64,000 nucleotides of DNA from Ruegeria lacuscaerulensis (GTDB taxonomy: Bacteria; Pseudomonadota; Alphaproteobacteria; Rhodobacterales; Rhodobacteraceae), in NCBI RefSeq assembly GCF_013034685.1, contig NZ_WQGO01000002.1, forward strand, positions 657,086-721,085. Direction: 5' to 3'. The notes under the pieces are model-generated. The model searched no databases, had not been told where the DNA came from, and worked only from the letters and a program-made list of their open reading frames with translations. Below, piece after piece: positions 54,311 to 63,909 of the stretch. How positions within the stretch are numbered: position 1 is the stretch's first letter; each line of letters begins with the position of its first letter. Both the position numbers and the translations under genes were made by a program.

Positions 54311-55261
54311 CTAGTCTATCTTGTTGCGCTGCGCATGAGGCGAAACGCCAAAATGGGCACGATAGACTTTCGAAAAATGACCGGGGCTTTCATATCCGCA
54401 GGCCAACGCAATATCGGTGATCGAATCCTCGGTCTGCAACAACAGCGTCCGTGCGCGGTCCATGCGCATTTCGACATAGTATTTTTTTGGAGTCGAATTC
54501 AGGTATTTTCCGAACAACCTTTCAAGTTGGCGGGTCGAAATGCCGAGCTGCGTTGCAATAACCGAAGGCGAGACCGGTTCGTCGATGTGATCGCGCATGA
54601 CACGGATCGCGCCGACCAGATGTTTGTTGCGCATCCCATTTCTGGATTGCAAAGAAACGCGCTGTTCAGCGGTGGCGTTGCGAACGGCGACATAGACCAT
54701 CTGGTCTGCGACATCCAAGGCAAGGTCTTCACCGTGATCCGCTTCGATCAAATGCAGCATCAGGTCCGCGGTCGCCGTACCCCCAGAGGCAGTGATGTAT
54801 TTTTCGTCCGCGACAAAGACACTGCGCACCAGATTCACATCTGGAAACTCTTCCATAAAGCTGTCGTGATATTCCCAATGAATGGCCGCTTTCATACCGT
54901 CCAGAAAACCGGCCTCTGCCAATATCCATGCGCCCGAGCACAGCGCACCAATCTCTGTTCCTTTTGCGCGTTCACGCCGTAGCGCCGCCAACAAGGGGCG
55001 GCTGACATGATTGCGCATGTTGATGCCAGACAACACCAGCAACCTATGACATTTCGGGACGACAGAAAAATCCCCGTCCACCAGCGTTTCAGACCCGTTC
55101 GACGACGTAACCGATACCCCATCTTCCGAGCGCAAGGACCATTCGTATAGTTCTTTACCACTGATCAGGTTTGCAATTCGCAAAGGCTCGACTGCACAGG
55201 AAAACGCCAGATGCGAAAACTCATCCGTCAGAAAGAACACAAACTTTTGGGGTGGGGACAT
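54311..55261 (-). CDS. GlxA-like AraC-family regulator
   Basis: A 316-residue regulator with an N-terminal DJ-1/PfpI-like domain (KFVFFLTDEFSHLAFSCAVE, and GALCSGAWILAEAGFLDGMK) and a C-terminal AraC DNA-binding domain (VIATQLGISTRQLERLFGKY, DIALACGYESPGHFSKVYRA). The group includes GbdR, the glycine betaine-responsive activator. ATG 55261 is preferred since GAGG precedes it; the frame extends 11 codons upstream. Its neighbours suggest it senses methylated amines and activates the MttB-like genes. Confidence 0.9.
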   Translation of the reverse strand: MSPPQKFVFFLTDEFSHLAFSCAVEPLRIANLISGKELYEWSLRSEDGVSVTSSNGSETLVDGDFSVVPKCHRLLVLSGINMRNHVSRPLLAALRRERAKGTEIGALCSGAWILAEAGFLDGMKAAIHWEYHDSFMEEFPDVNLVRSVFVADEKYITASGGTATADLMLHLIEADHGEDLALDVADQMVYVAVRNATAEQRVSLQSRNGMRNKHLVGAIRVMRDHIDEPVSPSVIATQLGISTRQLERLFGKYLNSTPKKYYVEMRMDRARTLLLQTEDSITDIALACGYESPGHFSKVYRAHFGVSPHAQRNKID

Positions 55262-55498
55262 TAACGCCTCAATCGCCGCCTGGTCGCGCACCAAAACCGT
55301 TAAGGGTGCGCTTCTGCGCTATATCACAGTATTTTCTGCGTCAAGCGCACAAAGTGTTCAGGACAAAACGTGGACGGCCGAGGGCTCCGTTTACTGGTCA
55401 CACTATTCCGCGTCGGCTCTTCGGGATAGCAGCCCGCTTCTTTCAGCAGGTACTGGAAAATATTTGATGTAAGGCCAGACGGTCCCTTTTGTGCAGGT

Positions 55499-56413
55499 CT
55501 ATCCGGCTTCTGCTTGCGCGGTGGCAAGAAGCCATTCCTTGACCCTCTGCGCATCATCAGACAAGGGTCTTCTCTTCGACCAGATAAGGTAAAACCCCTT
55601 CCCCGTTGTCCATTGCCATTCCGGTCTGGCCGCCAACAGACCTTGCTCAATCAGCCGGTCTGTCAGGTGTTTCCAACCGAAGGCAAAGCCCTCACCGGCC
55701 ATAGCAGCCTGAAGGACCAGAGCATAGTCATTGAGACGCAGACCCGTTTGCGGCACCGCTGTATTGACCGAAAAATTCGCGAACCAATCTCGCCAACTTG
55801 GACGTTGACGAATGGGCTCTTCCAAGTGGATCAAGCGCTGGGTCAGCAGATTGGGCAAGCTACGCAGATCAACAGCCGCCGCCATGACGCGCGGTGATGC
55901 AACCGGATAGATCACCTCGGGCGCGATCAGGGCGCTTTCGCATTCCAGCCAGTTCCCGTCCCCCTGCCGCACTGCAAGACTGATGTTTTCCGCGTCGATG
56001 TCGGGGTCCCGGTCGCTGGACTGCAATCTCAGGTCAATTTGCGGGTGTTGCTGCTGCAAGTCAGCAAGGCGCGGCATGATCCAATAGTTATTGAAAGCCG
56101 TCGAAGCGCTGAGAGTCACATATCCGGTCTGACCAAGCTGTTGGATGGATGAGACAGAAAGAGCGAGCTGTTCAAAAGCGCGGGTTACATCGGCCAGCAA
56201 CCTCTCGCCTGCCGTGGTCAGGACAACCTGACGGTGGCTTCGGGTAAAAAGCGCCGTTCCCAACCCCTCCTCAAGACGTCGGATCGCGACACTGACCGCC
56301 GGTTGTTGGACGTTAAGCTCTTGCGCAGCCCGCGTGAAGGATTGAAGCCTTGCGGCAGCTTCAAATACCACGAGATGCCGCGGAGATCCGAGAAGTTTCC
56401 AGAGTTCTTGCAT
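55499..56413 (-). CDS. LysR-family regulator (GcvA type)
   Basis: A 304-residue LysR protein: N-terminal helix-turn-helix (FEAAARLQSFTRAAQELNVQ, VSVAIRRLEEGLGTALFTRS) and a C-terminal effector domain (VTLSASTAFNNYWIMPRLAD). It is divergent from the second MttB-like gene with a short 91-base gap, so it probably controls that gene and its own expression. Confidence 0.92.
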   Translation of the reverse strand: MQELWKLLGSPRHLVVFEAAARLQSFTRAAQELNVQQPAVSVAIRRLEEGLGTALFTRSHRQVVLTTAGERLLADVTRAFEQLALSVSSIQQLGQTGYVTLSASTAFNNYWIMPRLADLQQQHPQIDLRLQSSDRDPDIDAENISLAVRQGDGNWLECESALIAPEVIYPVASPRVMAAAVDLRSLPNLLTQRLIHLEEPIRQRPSWRDWFANFSVNTAVPQTGLRLNDYALVLQAAMAGEGFAFGWKHLTDRLIEQGLLAARPEWQWTTGKGFYLIWSKRRPLSDDAQRVKEWLLATAQAEAG

Positions 56414-56428
56414 AAATACTGTTTATGC
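56410..56428. promoter_or_regulatory. Perfect palindrome at the lysR start, probable LysR operator
   Basis: GCATAAA at 56410-56416 and TTTATGC at 56422-56428 are a perfect 7-bp inverted repeat with a TACTG spacer, overlapping the regulator's own ATG. It fits an autorepression site of a LysR protein in a divergent promoter. Confidence 0.5.
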
Positions 56429-56504
56429 TACGCATTCTTTTTTTCAAGCATCACAGTGCCATTTCAAGGTCTTAATATGTCGAAAAAGAATGGAGTGATT
56501 CACT

Positions 56505-58025
56505 ATGGCTCGGCGTTCGCGTCAATCCCGGTCCCACAGTTCAGAGCCCGGTTCGGTTCCGGCCTCCCCATACATCCAGCGCAAACTGGCGTTTTTCGAC
56601 CCTCTGACCGAAGAGGCCCTGACGCGGCTTGAGGCACAGGTTGACTGGATTTTTCAGGATGTAGGCATCGCATTTCGCGACGATCCGCAGGCGCTGGATT
56701 TGTGGCGACGTGAAGGTGCGCGGGTCGAAGGGGATATTGTGCGGGCCGACGCACAATGGATTCGCAGCTTGTGCGCCAAGGCACCTAAGAGCTTTACCCA
56801 AATCGCGCGCAACCCCGAACGATCAGTGGTGATCGGAGAAGGCAATCAGGTCTTTGCACCTGTCTACGGCGCGCCCTTCGTACGCGACCTTGAGGGCGGT
56901 CGCCGCTATGGCGACATCGACGCGTTCGAAAAGCTGGTCAAACTGACCTACATGCACCCATATCTGCATCATGGCGGGTTCGTCACCTGCGAGCCCTGCG
57001 ATGTTCCGGTCAGCAAGCGCCACCTGGACATGATGTTTGCGCATATGACCCTCAGCGACAAACCGCATCTGGGCGCAATCACCGAGATGAGCCGGGCGCA
57101 AGACAGTGTCGACATGGCCGAGATTGTCTTTGGCGCGGACTTCATGCGCGAAAACTGCGTCATCATGGGCAACGTGAACACGAATTCTCCGCTGCTGGTC
57201 GACCGCGTTGTCACCGAAGCGGCGCGAGTCTATTCGACTCGCGGCCAAGGCATGATCGTGGTTCCGTTCATCTTGTCCGGCGCAATGGGTCCTGTCAGTA
57301 CTGCCGCCAGCGTCTCACAGGCCATGGCCGAGGCGATGATGGTCTGCGCCTATGTGCAACTGCTGCGCCCCGGCGCGCCCTTTGTCTTGGGCAATTTCCT
57401 GTCATCCATGTCGCTGAAATCCGGCGCACCGACCTTTGGCATGCCTGAACCGGTGATGTCGAACTATGCGATCGGACAACTGGCCCGTCGGGCTGGCCTG
57501 CCACTGCGCTGCGGCGGCTCGTTGACCGCCTCCAAGATCGAAGACGCGCAAGCCGCCTACGAATCCGCCGATTCCATGCACTCCACCATGCTGGTCGGAG
57601 CCAACTTCGTGCTGCACTCAGCCGGTTGGCTCGAGGGTGGCCTGTGCACCGGGTTCGAAAAACTGATCATGGATGCCGACCGTCTCGGCTCTTACCAGAA
57701 AGTGCTCAGCCAGGGCCTGGATACTAGTGACGAGGCCTTTGCACGCGACGCCTATGGCGAGGTCAAGGCCGGAGGACACTTCCTAGGCTGCGCCCACACC
57801 ATGCGAAACTACCAGACCGCGTTCTATGAGCCCAGATTGAGCGACAGCGAAAATGTCGAAAGCTGGGAAGAAGGCGGCTCCAAGGACATGCGCCGCCGCG
57901 CCTATGAACGCTGGAACCAAATGTTGAACGACTACCAGCCGCCTGAGATGGACGAGGCCAAGAAAGAAGAACTGGCCGCCTATGTTGCCAAGCGCAAAGA
58001 AGAAATCCCAGACGCCTGGTACTAG
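56505..58025 (+). CDS. MttB-superfamily methyltransferase without pyrrolysine, second copy
   Basis: A 506-residue paralogue of the gene at 52589, with the same landmarks (FGMPEPVMSNYAIGQLARRA, GGHFLGCAHTMRNYQTAFYE). It ends with TAG at normal family length, so that codon is a true stop and not pyrrolysine. GGAG precedes the ATG. The next gene downstream is the dimethylglycine-dehydrogenase-like flavoenzyme, so the pair probably removes successive methyl groups from one compound. Confidence 0.9.
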   Translation: MARRSRQSRSHSSEPGSVPASPYIQRKLAFFDPLTEEALTRLEAQVDWIFQDVGIAFRDDPQALDLWRREGARVEGDIVRADAQWIRSLCAKAPKSFTQIARNPERSVVIGEGNQVFAPVYGAPFVRDLEGGRRYGDIDAFEKLVKLTYMHPYLHHGGFVTCEPCDVPVSKRHLDMMFAHMTLSDKPHLGAITEMSRAQDSVDMAEIVFGADFMRENCVIMGNVNTNSPLLVDRVVTEAARVYSTRGQGMIVVPFILSGAMGPVSTAASVSQAMAEAMMVCAYVQLLRPGAPFVLGNFLSSMSLKSGAPTFGMPEPVMSNYAIGQLARRAGLPLRCGGSLTASKIEDAQAAYESADSMHSTMLVGANFVLHSAGWLEGGLCTGFEKLIMDADRLGSYQKVLSQGLDTSDEAFARDAYGEVKAGGHFLGCAHTMRNYQTAFYEPRLSDSENVESWEEGGSKDMRRRAYERWNQMLNDYQPPEMDEAKKEELAAYVAKRKEEIPDAWY

Positions 58026-58136
58026 CACCGGGATCTCTTCATCTGGCCAAAAAAATCCTCGGTGGGAATCGCGCGCCAGCGCGGCGGGGGCAGACAGCCC
58101 CCTTCCCCAGCTAAACGAAAGACACAGGACCCTCTC

Positions 58137-60605
58137 ATGCCCGAGATTCAAAAAGATGAAACCACATCCGGCAAACAACTGCCCTCCCATGCCAAAGTCG
58201 TCATTATCGGCGGCGGCGTTGTAGGCTGTTCGATCCTGTTCCACTTGGCCAAGTTCGGCTGGAAGGACGTTGTCCTGCTGGAACGCGATGAACTGACCTC
58301 AGGCTCCAGCTGGCACGCGGCGGGTCAGATCCACACGATCAGCTCGGACCCCAACATATCGCGCCTGCAAAGCTATACCATCGATCTGTACAAAGAGATC
58401 GAGGAAACCTCGGGCCACTCGGTCGGCATGCACATCACCGGCGGTTTCTACGCGGCCTCGACCAAGGAATGGTACGATTATCTCAAGCGCGAGCGTTCGA
58501 AAGCGCGTTACATGGGCCTGCATCAGGAATTCATCAGCCCGCAGGAACTGGCCGAGCGTCACCCGCTGATCGATCCCAAACACTACCACGCCGCGCTCTG
58601 GGATGAGCAGGACGGCGACGTGGACCCCTCAGGCGCGACCTACGCCTTTGCGAAATCCGCCCGTCACCACGGCGCGCAATACTTCACCCATTGCGGTGTG
58701 ACGTCGATGACCCAACGCCCTGATGGTAGCTGGGATCTGACCACCCCCAAAGGCGTCATTAATGCCGAGCAGGTCGTGAACTGCGGTGGCCTATGGGCGC
58801 GTGAGGTGGGCCATATGTCGGGCATCCACCTGCCGGTGCAGCCGATGGAGCACCACTATCTGATCACCGATGCGATCCCGATGATCAGGGACCGCATGGA
58901 GATCCTGGGTGAAGCCGGTCGTCTGCCTGCGGGTATCGACTATGAGGCCAACATTTACTTCCGTCAGGAACGCCACGGCATGCTTCTGGGCACCTACGAG
59001 CCGAAATCGACCCCGTGGAAGGTCGATGGCACGCCTTGGGATTTCGGCCACGAGCTGCTGCAACCCGATCTGGACCGCATCGCCGACCGTCTGGAAATGT
59101 CGTTCGAGCGTATCCCCGCCATCGGTGAATCCGGCATCAAGGACACCATCAACGGCCCATTCACCTTTGGCCCAGATGGCAACCCGATGATCGGCCCGGT
59201 TCCGGGCATGAAGAACTACTGGGTCGCTGTGGGCGTCATGGCAGGTTTCTGTCAGGGCGGCGGCGTTGGCCTGACCATGGCCGAATGGATGATCGACGGC
59301 GAGCCCTCGATCGACGTCTGGGCGATGGACGTGGCCCGCTTTGGCGAGTTCGCAACACCGGACTGGGGCACCATCAAGTCCTCGGAAAACTACGAGCGTC
59401 GCTTCGTGATGACTTTCCCGAACGAAACGCTGCCAAAGGGCCGGATGCAGAAAACCACCGCGCTCTATGATCGTCTGATCGAAAAGGGGGCGGTGATGGG
59501 TCAGGGCTTTGGCCTGGAAAACGCGCTGTGGTTTGCTGACAACGCCGAAGACGCGCATGAAACCCCGACTTTCGAGCGGAACCGCAGCCACGACTATGTG
59601 GCGCGCGAAGTAAAAGCCGTGCAAGAGGCCGTGGGCGGCATTGAGATCGCCAACTTTGCCAAGCACGAGTTCAAGGGCGCGGGGGCGCGAGACTACCTAA
59701 ACCGCACTCTTGCAGGCTATGTCCCGAAACCGGGCCGTCTGGCGCTGACTCCGATGCTGACCGAAAAAGGCCGTCTGTACGGTGACCTGACCGTGGCATG
59801 TCTGGGCGATGACCATTTCATGCTGTTCGGATCGGGCGCAATGCAGGATGCGCACCGCCGCTGGTTCGAAACGGACCTGCCTGCGGACGTGAGCTATGCC
59901 AATGTCTCGGATGACTGGCACGGGATCGCGCTGTCAGGCCCCAAATCGCGCGAACTGCTGGCCCGTATAACCCGCGACGACGTAAACGCCGATGCGCTGA
60001 AGTTCCGCGATCTGCGCCAGACCTTCGTAGGCGGCGTGCCGGTGATCCTGAACCGTATCTCGTTCGCGGGCGAGCTGGGCTTTGAGATCTACTGCAAGCC
60101 GATGTACCTGCTGCGTCTGGCCGAGGCGATCGAAGAGGCCGGGGCCGATCTGGGCTATCGCTGGTACGGCGCACGCGCGTTGATGTCGCTGCGCCTTGAA
60201 AAAGGCTGGGGCGTCTGGACCACCGATTTCCGCCCTGATTTCAATGCGGTCGAATCCGGCATGGATGTCTTCATCAACTGGAAGAAGGACTTTGTAGGCA
60301 GGGAAGCGACCGAGAAGTTCAAGGCAGACGGCGTGGCACGAAAGCTGGTCACCATGACCATCGACGTGGACGGTATCGACGTCTCAAACGACGAAGCGAT
60401 CCTGAAAGACGGCGAAGCGGTCGGCTATGTCTCGTCCGGCGGTTACGGCCACCGTGTCGGCAAGTCGATGGCCATGGGCTATGTCGCCTCGGGCAGTGCG
60501 GCACCGGGAACCAAGCTGCAGGTGGAAATCCTGGGCGAGTTCTACGACGCCGAAGTTCTGGGGGGACCTGCATACGATGCCAACGGTGCAAATATGCGCG
60601 CGTAG
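58137..60605 (+). CDS. Dimethylglycine/sarcosine dehydrogenase-like flavoprotein
   Basis: An 822-residue two-domain enzyme. The N-terminal DAO part has VVIIGGGVVGCSILFHLAKF and SGSSWHAAGQ, whose His is the covalent FAD attachment site in this family. The C-terminal part is a GcvT/aminomethyltransferase domain (WHGIALSGPKSRELLARITR, ARALMSLRLEKGWGVWTTDF) that passes one-carbon units to tetrahydrofolate. ATG 58137 is chosen because AGGA precedes it; the frame is open 25 codons upstream. It oxidatively demethylates an N-methyl amine such as dimethylglycine or sarcosine; the exact one is not decidable here. Confidence 0.9.
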   Translation: MPEIQKDETTSGKQLPSHAKVVIIGGGVVGCSILFHLAKFGWKDVVLLERDELTSGSSWHAAGQIHTISSDPNISRLQSYTIDLYKEIEETSGHSVGMHITGGFYAASTKEWYDYLKRERSKARYMGLHQEFISPQELAERHPLIDPKHYHAALWDEQDGDVDPSGATYAFAKSARHHGAQYFTHCGVTSMTQRPDGSWDLTTPKGVINAEQVVNCGGLWAREVGHMSGIHLPVQPMEHHYLITDAIPMIRDRMEILGEAGRLPAGIDYEANIYFRQERHGMLLGTYEPKSTPWKVDGTPWDFGHELLQPDLDRIADRLEMSFERIPAIGESGIKDTINGPFTFGPDGNPMIGPVPGMKNYWVAVGVMAGFCQGGGVGLTMAEWMIDGEPSIDVWAMDVARFGEFATPDWGTIKSSENYERRFVMTFPNETLPKGRMQKTTALYDRLIEKGAVMGQGFGLENALWFADNAEDAHETPTFERNRSHDYVAREVKAVQEAVGGIEIANFAKHEFKGAGARDYLNRTLAGYVPKPGRLALTPMLTEKGRLYGDLTVACLGDDHFMLFGSGAMQDAHRRWFETDLPADVSYANVSDDWHGIALSGPKSRELLARITRDDVNADALKFRDLRQTFVGGVPVILNRISFAGELGFEIYCKPMYLLRLAEAIEEAGADLGYRWYGARALMSLRLEKGWGVWTTDFRPDFNAVESGMDVFINWKKDFVGREATEKFKADGVARKLVTMTIDVDGIDVSNDEAILKDGEAVGYVSSGGYGHRVGKSMAMGYVASGSAAPGTKLQVEILGEFYDAEVLGGPAYDANGANMRA

Positions 60606-60663
60606 CCGAGGCATTTGTATCGCGAAAGCCGAAGTCGAACCGTCAATCTGTCGAGATGAACCT

Positions 60664-60697
60664 GCGCCCGGCCGCCAGTAGGCTGGGCGCTTTCTTG
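60664..60697 (+). terminator. Rho-independent terminator after the dehydrogenase gene
   Basis: GCGCCCGGCC at 60664-60673 pairs with GGCTGGGCGC at 60681-60690 (ten pairs, one G-T) across a seven-base loop, followed by TTTCTTG. It lies 59 bases past the stop and before the convergent regulator gene. Confidence 0.85.
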
Positions 60698-60705
60698 TTC
60701 GACCT

Positions 60706-61317
60706 CTAGGGCGATCTACCAAACAACTCATAGAGTTCGATTGTGGTTTTCACCCCAACTTTCAGTTGAATGCGCCCCCTATGAATTTCGACCGTGCGCG
60801 GGCTGATATTCAATTCTGCTGCGATTTCTTTGCTGGTGGTGCGGCCGGGGTTGCGCAGAATATACTGCAATACCTCGTCTTCCCGATCCGTAAGGCGCCC
60901 TCGCTTTTCCGCAAGATCCAGCCGTCGCGCTTTTTGCTGGCGCAACTTCTCTCCGAACTCCCAAGCCACTGCGATCCGGTCTGTCAGAACGCTCAGGTCA
61001 AAGGGTTTTTCCAGAAAGTCGATCGCCCCCGCCTTGGTGGCACGGACAGATTCCGGGATGCCACCATGCCCCGAGATGAAGATGATCGGAAGGGTCGAAT
61101 CCTGCCGGACAAGGTAATCTTGCAGTTCAAGCCCGTCCATGTCGGGCATCCCGTAGTCCAGGACAAGGCATCCAGCAGCATCTGCGTCGACCTGATCCAA
61201 AAAGCTCTGAGCATCCGGGAAATGCGCAACCGTCATGCCGCGCCTGCGCAAAGAACGGGACAAGGCAATACGAACATCATCATCGTCATCAATGATATAG
61301 ACGGTCAATTCGGTCAT
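60706..61317 (-). CDS. FixJ-type response regulator (receiver plus LuxR HTH)
   Basis: A 203-residue regulator: receiver with DDDDDVRIALSRSL, phospho-Asp in CLVLDYGMPDMDG and Lys in DFLEKPFDL, then a LuxR-type helix-turn-helix (LTDREDEVLQYILRNPGRTT, SKEIAAELNISPRTVEIHRG). Its ATG overlaps the kinase stop by four bases. It probably activates the divergent TAXI transporter gene at 63910. Confidence 0.94.
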   Translation of the reverse strand: MTELTVYIIDDDDDVRIALSRSLRRRGMTVAHFPDAQSFLDQVDADAAGCLVLDYGMPDMDGLELQDYLVRQDSTLPIIFISGHGGIPESVRATKAGAIDFLEKPFDLSVLTDRIAVAWEFGEKLRQQKARRLDLAEKRGRLTDREDEVLQYILRNPGRTTSKEIAAELNISPRTVEIHRGRIQLKVGVKTTIELYELFGRSP

Positions 61318-63704
61318 GTATCTTCTTTCCCGGAACGGTCGCTGCGCCGCAAGGTGAAACAGAACCGCGCGCCCGACAGAACAGACGGGTCATGCCAGAT
61401 TTCACCGCCATTCGTCTTGATGATCGTGCGACAGATCGAAAGACCCAATCCCATGCCTTCGGCCTTTTGTGTGTCGAAGGTGTTGAACAGTACCACATCG
61501 GGACTAACCCCGGGCCCGTTGTCTTCGACCCGGACTTCGACAACATCTTCTGCGGCATGTGCAGTGATCACGATAGATCCGACCCCGGCTGAGTCTCGAG
61601 CCAAGGCGTCGATCGCATTGCGCAGCAAATTCACGAGAACCTGAGCGATCTGAGTCCGGTTTCCGATCACCGGCGGCAGGTCTACCCGATCATATCTCAG
61701 CGCTAAATCATGGGCTTTGGCTTCGGCCTCCATCAGGGTGATGGTCTGCGCGATTAGGCCCCCCAATTCGAAAGGTGTTTGCCGCCCCCGGTCCTTGCGG
61801 ACCATATCGCGCAAGGCACGAATGATGTCACCGGCACGACGCGATTGACGGTCAACATCGCTGAGAATTTCGGTCAACTCCGGGTCCGTCTCGCCCAGTT
61901 CGTCCAGCGTCATAATGGCCGCATCGACATTGTATGAAATCGCGCTGAGCGGCTGGTTCAGCTCATGCGCCAAGCCCGATGCCATTTCCCCCATCAGGTT
62001 CACTCGTGCCACATGGGACAGGTCGCGGCTCAGACGACTGGCCTCAGCCTCGGCTAGCTTGCGGTCACTGACGTCGTCGATAATGGCCACCGCATGATCT
62101 GGCGCGCCACTTTCGTCGCGAATTAAAATCGCGTTCACACGCAGCCAGATATTCGACCCATCCTTTCGAACAAAGGGATTTTCAACGATAAACTCAGAAT
62201 CCTGCAATAGCGTTTCGCGGAGTGTCACAGCGATCTGCTTGCCATCTGCAGGCAGGATATCAGCCAGCGTCATCTTTTCCAGCTCACCCGGCTGATACCC
62301 CATGATATCGCAAAGCTGCTCATTCACCCGCAGAAACCGGCCGGTTTCGGGAGAAATCTGTGCCATCCCACGCGACGCCAAATCAAAAGTGCGCCCATAG
62401 GCCGCCTCAAAACGCTGCCGCTGCCTCACCTGCTGCGCCAGCGCCGCGCCGGTATCCTCGAGCTCGCGATAGGGGCTGTGCAGGCTTTCTCCGGCCGGGA
62501 TCTCTCCACTGGACAGGCGGCGCGTCTGACTGGCAAACATGCGCACAGGGGCATAAATCCGGTCCGCCAGCGCCAGACCGATGGCGCCCGTCAGAATCGC
62601 AATGGACAGGGCAATCCAGATCCCTTGCACCCGGTTCTTTTTGACTTCGCCAATAAAATTATCCTCGGCGGCATAGAGCCCGATCAGCCAGTTCAAACCG
62701 GGCTCCGAGACATCGATCAACATGGCAACATAGTCCTGACCGTCCAACTCGAAATCAGTATGAACAGGTCCGGTGATCTGACTGCTGCCCCTCTGCGCCA
62801 AAGCACCAAAGGCCTGGCGGGCCAATTCGTCGTCAATCTGATCCACCATTGGCAGTTCAGGATTGTCAAAATCCGCGTCCTGGTCGATCAGAACAAGAGT
62901 TGGGTGGGCAAGGACAGAACCATCCTCGTTCAAAACCAGCGCGGCCCCGCGGCGCTCTGACCAGATATCCAGCAAGAACCCCGACAGGGCGTCAATCTGA
63001 ATATCCACCCCCAGAATGGCCCGTATGTTTCCCTCGTCATCCAGAACCGGCACCCCATACGTAATCCCCGGCTGACGGGTGGTGAAGAAGATATAAGGCT
63101 GGGTCCAGATCGGGGCCTTCGCCTCGGATACCATACTAAACCAAGGCCGGGTGCGCGCCTCATAAGTATCTGTCTGGGATTGCGCCGTTTCCAAAAGGGT
63201 AAACCGGTCATTGCGCCACTGAAAACTTGCCGGATGCTCGGTCAGTTCAGCGGTAAAGGGCGGGATCACCTTTGTGCGATACCGGCCTGGCTCCTCGGTC
63301 CGCATGACATAGACGAACCGCCCGCTGTGGTCCGCCAGATAGATGCCCGCCAATTGCGGAGCCACCTGAATTTGCTGAAAGAAATGGCTTTCCAGCGCCG
63401 AAGTGTCGTTGATATCCAGCACATCGTTTTCCGCCAGCCGCCTGGTGGCATCCAATACTTGCTGTGCCGGATTGAGAAAGTTCCGCACCTGGCCAATGAC
63501 ATTGACGCTGACCTCGTTCAGAGAAATCCGCGATTGCCGTAGCAGGGCTTTTTCCGAGCTGACAAAAGTCGACAATGTCACGGACAGCACCGCTACGAAT
63601 TGCAGCCCCGCCAGACATAGCGCCAGCGTCGCACGCAGTGATCTGCGCCTGCGGGCCGGCTCTGAGTGATCTTGATGGAAGGGTTGCTGTGCTGTTGTGT
63701 CCAA
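61314..63704 (-). CDS. Membrane sensor histidine kinase (dCache and PAS domains)
   Basis: A 796-residue kinase with a membrane segment at about 26-48, a periplasmic Cache-type sensor (about 50-335; PYIFFTTRQPGITYGVPVLD), a second membrane segment at about 346-366, a PAS domain (GMAQISPETGRFLRVNEQLC), a HisKA box (MASGLAHELNQPLSAISYNV) and an ATPase domain (QVLVNLLRNAIDAL, DNGPGVSPD, GMGLGLSICRTI). It has no receiver. Cache sensors bind small organic solutes, fitting control of the divergent solute transporter. Confidence 0.94.
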   Translation of the reverse strand: MDTTAQQPFHQDHSEPARRRRSLRATLALCLAGLQFVAVLSVTLSTFVSSEKALLRQSRISLNEVSVNVIGQVRNFLNPAQQVLDATRRLAENDVLDINDTSALESHFFQQIQVAPQLAGIYLADHSGRFVYVMRTEEPGRYRTKVIPPFTAELTEHPASFQWRNDRFTLLETAQSQTDTYEARTRPWFSMVSEAKAPIWTQPYIFFTTRQPGITYGVPVLDDEGNIRAILGVDIQIDALSGFLLDIWSERRGAALVLNEDGSVLAHPTLVLIDQDADFDNPELPMVDQIDDELARQAFGALAQRGSSQITGPVHTDFELDGQDYVAMLIDVSEPGLNWLIGLYAAEDNFIGEVKKNRVQGIWIALSIAILTGAIGLALADRIYAPVRMFASQTRRLSSGEIPAGESLHSPYRELEDTGAALAQQVRQRQRFEAAYGRTFDLASRGMAQISPETGRFLRVNEQLCDIMGYQPGELEKMTLADILPADGKQIAVTLRETLLQDSEFIVENPFVRKDGSNIWLRVNAILIRDESGAPDHAVAIIDDVSDRKLAEAEASRLSRDLSHVARVNLMGEMASGLAHELNQPLSAISYNVDAAIMTLDELGETDPELTEILSDVDRQSRRAGDIIRALRDMVRKDRGRQTPFELGGLIAQTITLMEAEAKAHDLALRYDRVDLPPVIGNRTQIAQVLVNLLRNAIDALARDSAGVGSIVITAHAAEDVVEVRVEDNGPGVSPDVVLFNTFDTQKAEGMGLGLSICRTIIKTNGGEIWHDPSVLSGARFCFTLRRSDRSGKEDT

Positions 63705-63768
63705 TAGTCAATCCAGACGGTCTTTTCACCTAGGCCGTATCGCGGTGGCTGCTCTTTGAATCACCAGC

Positions 63769-63790
63769 CTATACGTAATCTACCGTATAG
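63769..63790. promoter_or_regulatory. Inverted repeat CTATACG/CGTATAG in the TAXI promoter region
   Basis: CTATACG at 63769-63775 and CGTATAG at 63784-63790 are a perfect 7-bp inverted repeat with an 8-base spacer, about 120 bases before the transporter start. It contains TACGTAA and ACCGTA half-sites like those bound by FixJ/LuxR-type response regulators, so it is a probable site for the regulator at 60706. Confidence 0.5.
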
Positions 63791-63828
63791 ACACGCCTTG
63801 TCTGGTTTCGCTTAGTTCCTTGCCATCT

Positions 63829-63871
63829 GAATGGCTGATTCCAAACGAAGTTTCGGGTGGATCAGCCATTC
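63829..63871 (+). other. Long stem-loop in the leader of the TAXI receptor gene
   Basis: GAATGGCTGAT at 63829-63839 pairs perfectly with ATCAGCCATTC at 63861-63871. The loop itself contains a small CGAA/TTCG stem, so almost the whole 43-base element can pair. It ends 38 bases before the GTG start and has no T run, so a leader structure is more likely than a terminator. Confidence 0.6.
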
Positions 63872-63909
63872 TCACAAGGATCAAAAAAACTGACAACAGG
63901 AGTGTCAAA

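Noticed and set aside
55295..55498. Short open frames between the GlxA-like and LysR genes
   Set aside because: They have no ribosome site, no family similarity, and composition typical of noncoding sequence.
56505..58025. TAG codon of the second MttB-like gene as a pyrrolysine codon
   Set aside because: It occurs at the normal C-terminal end of the family and no internal TAG is in frame in either copy.
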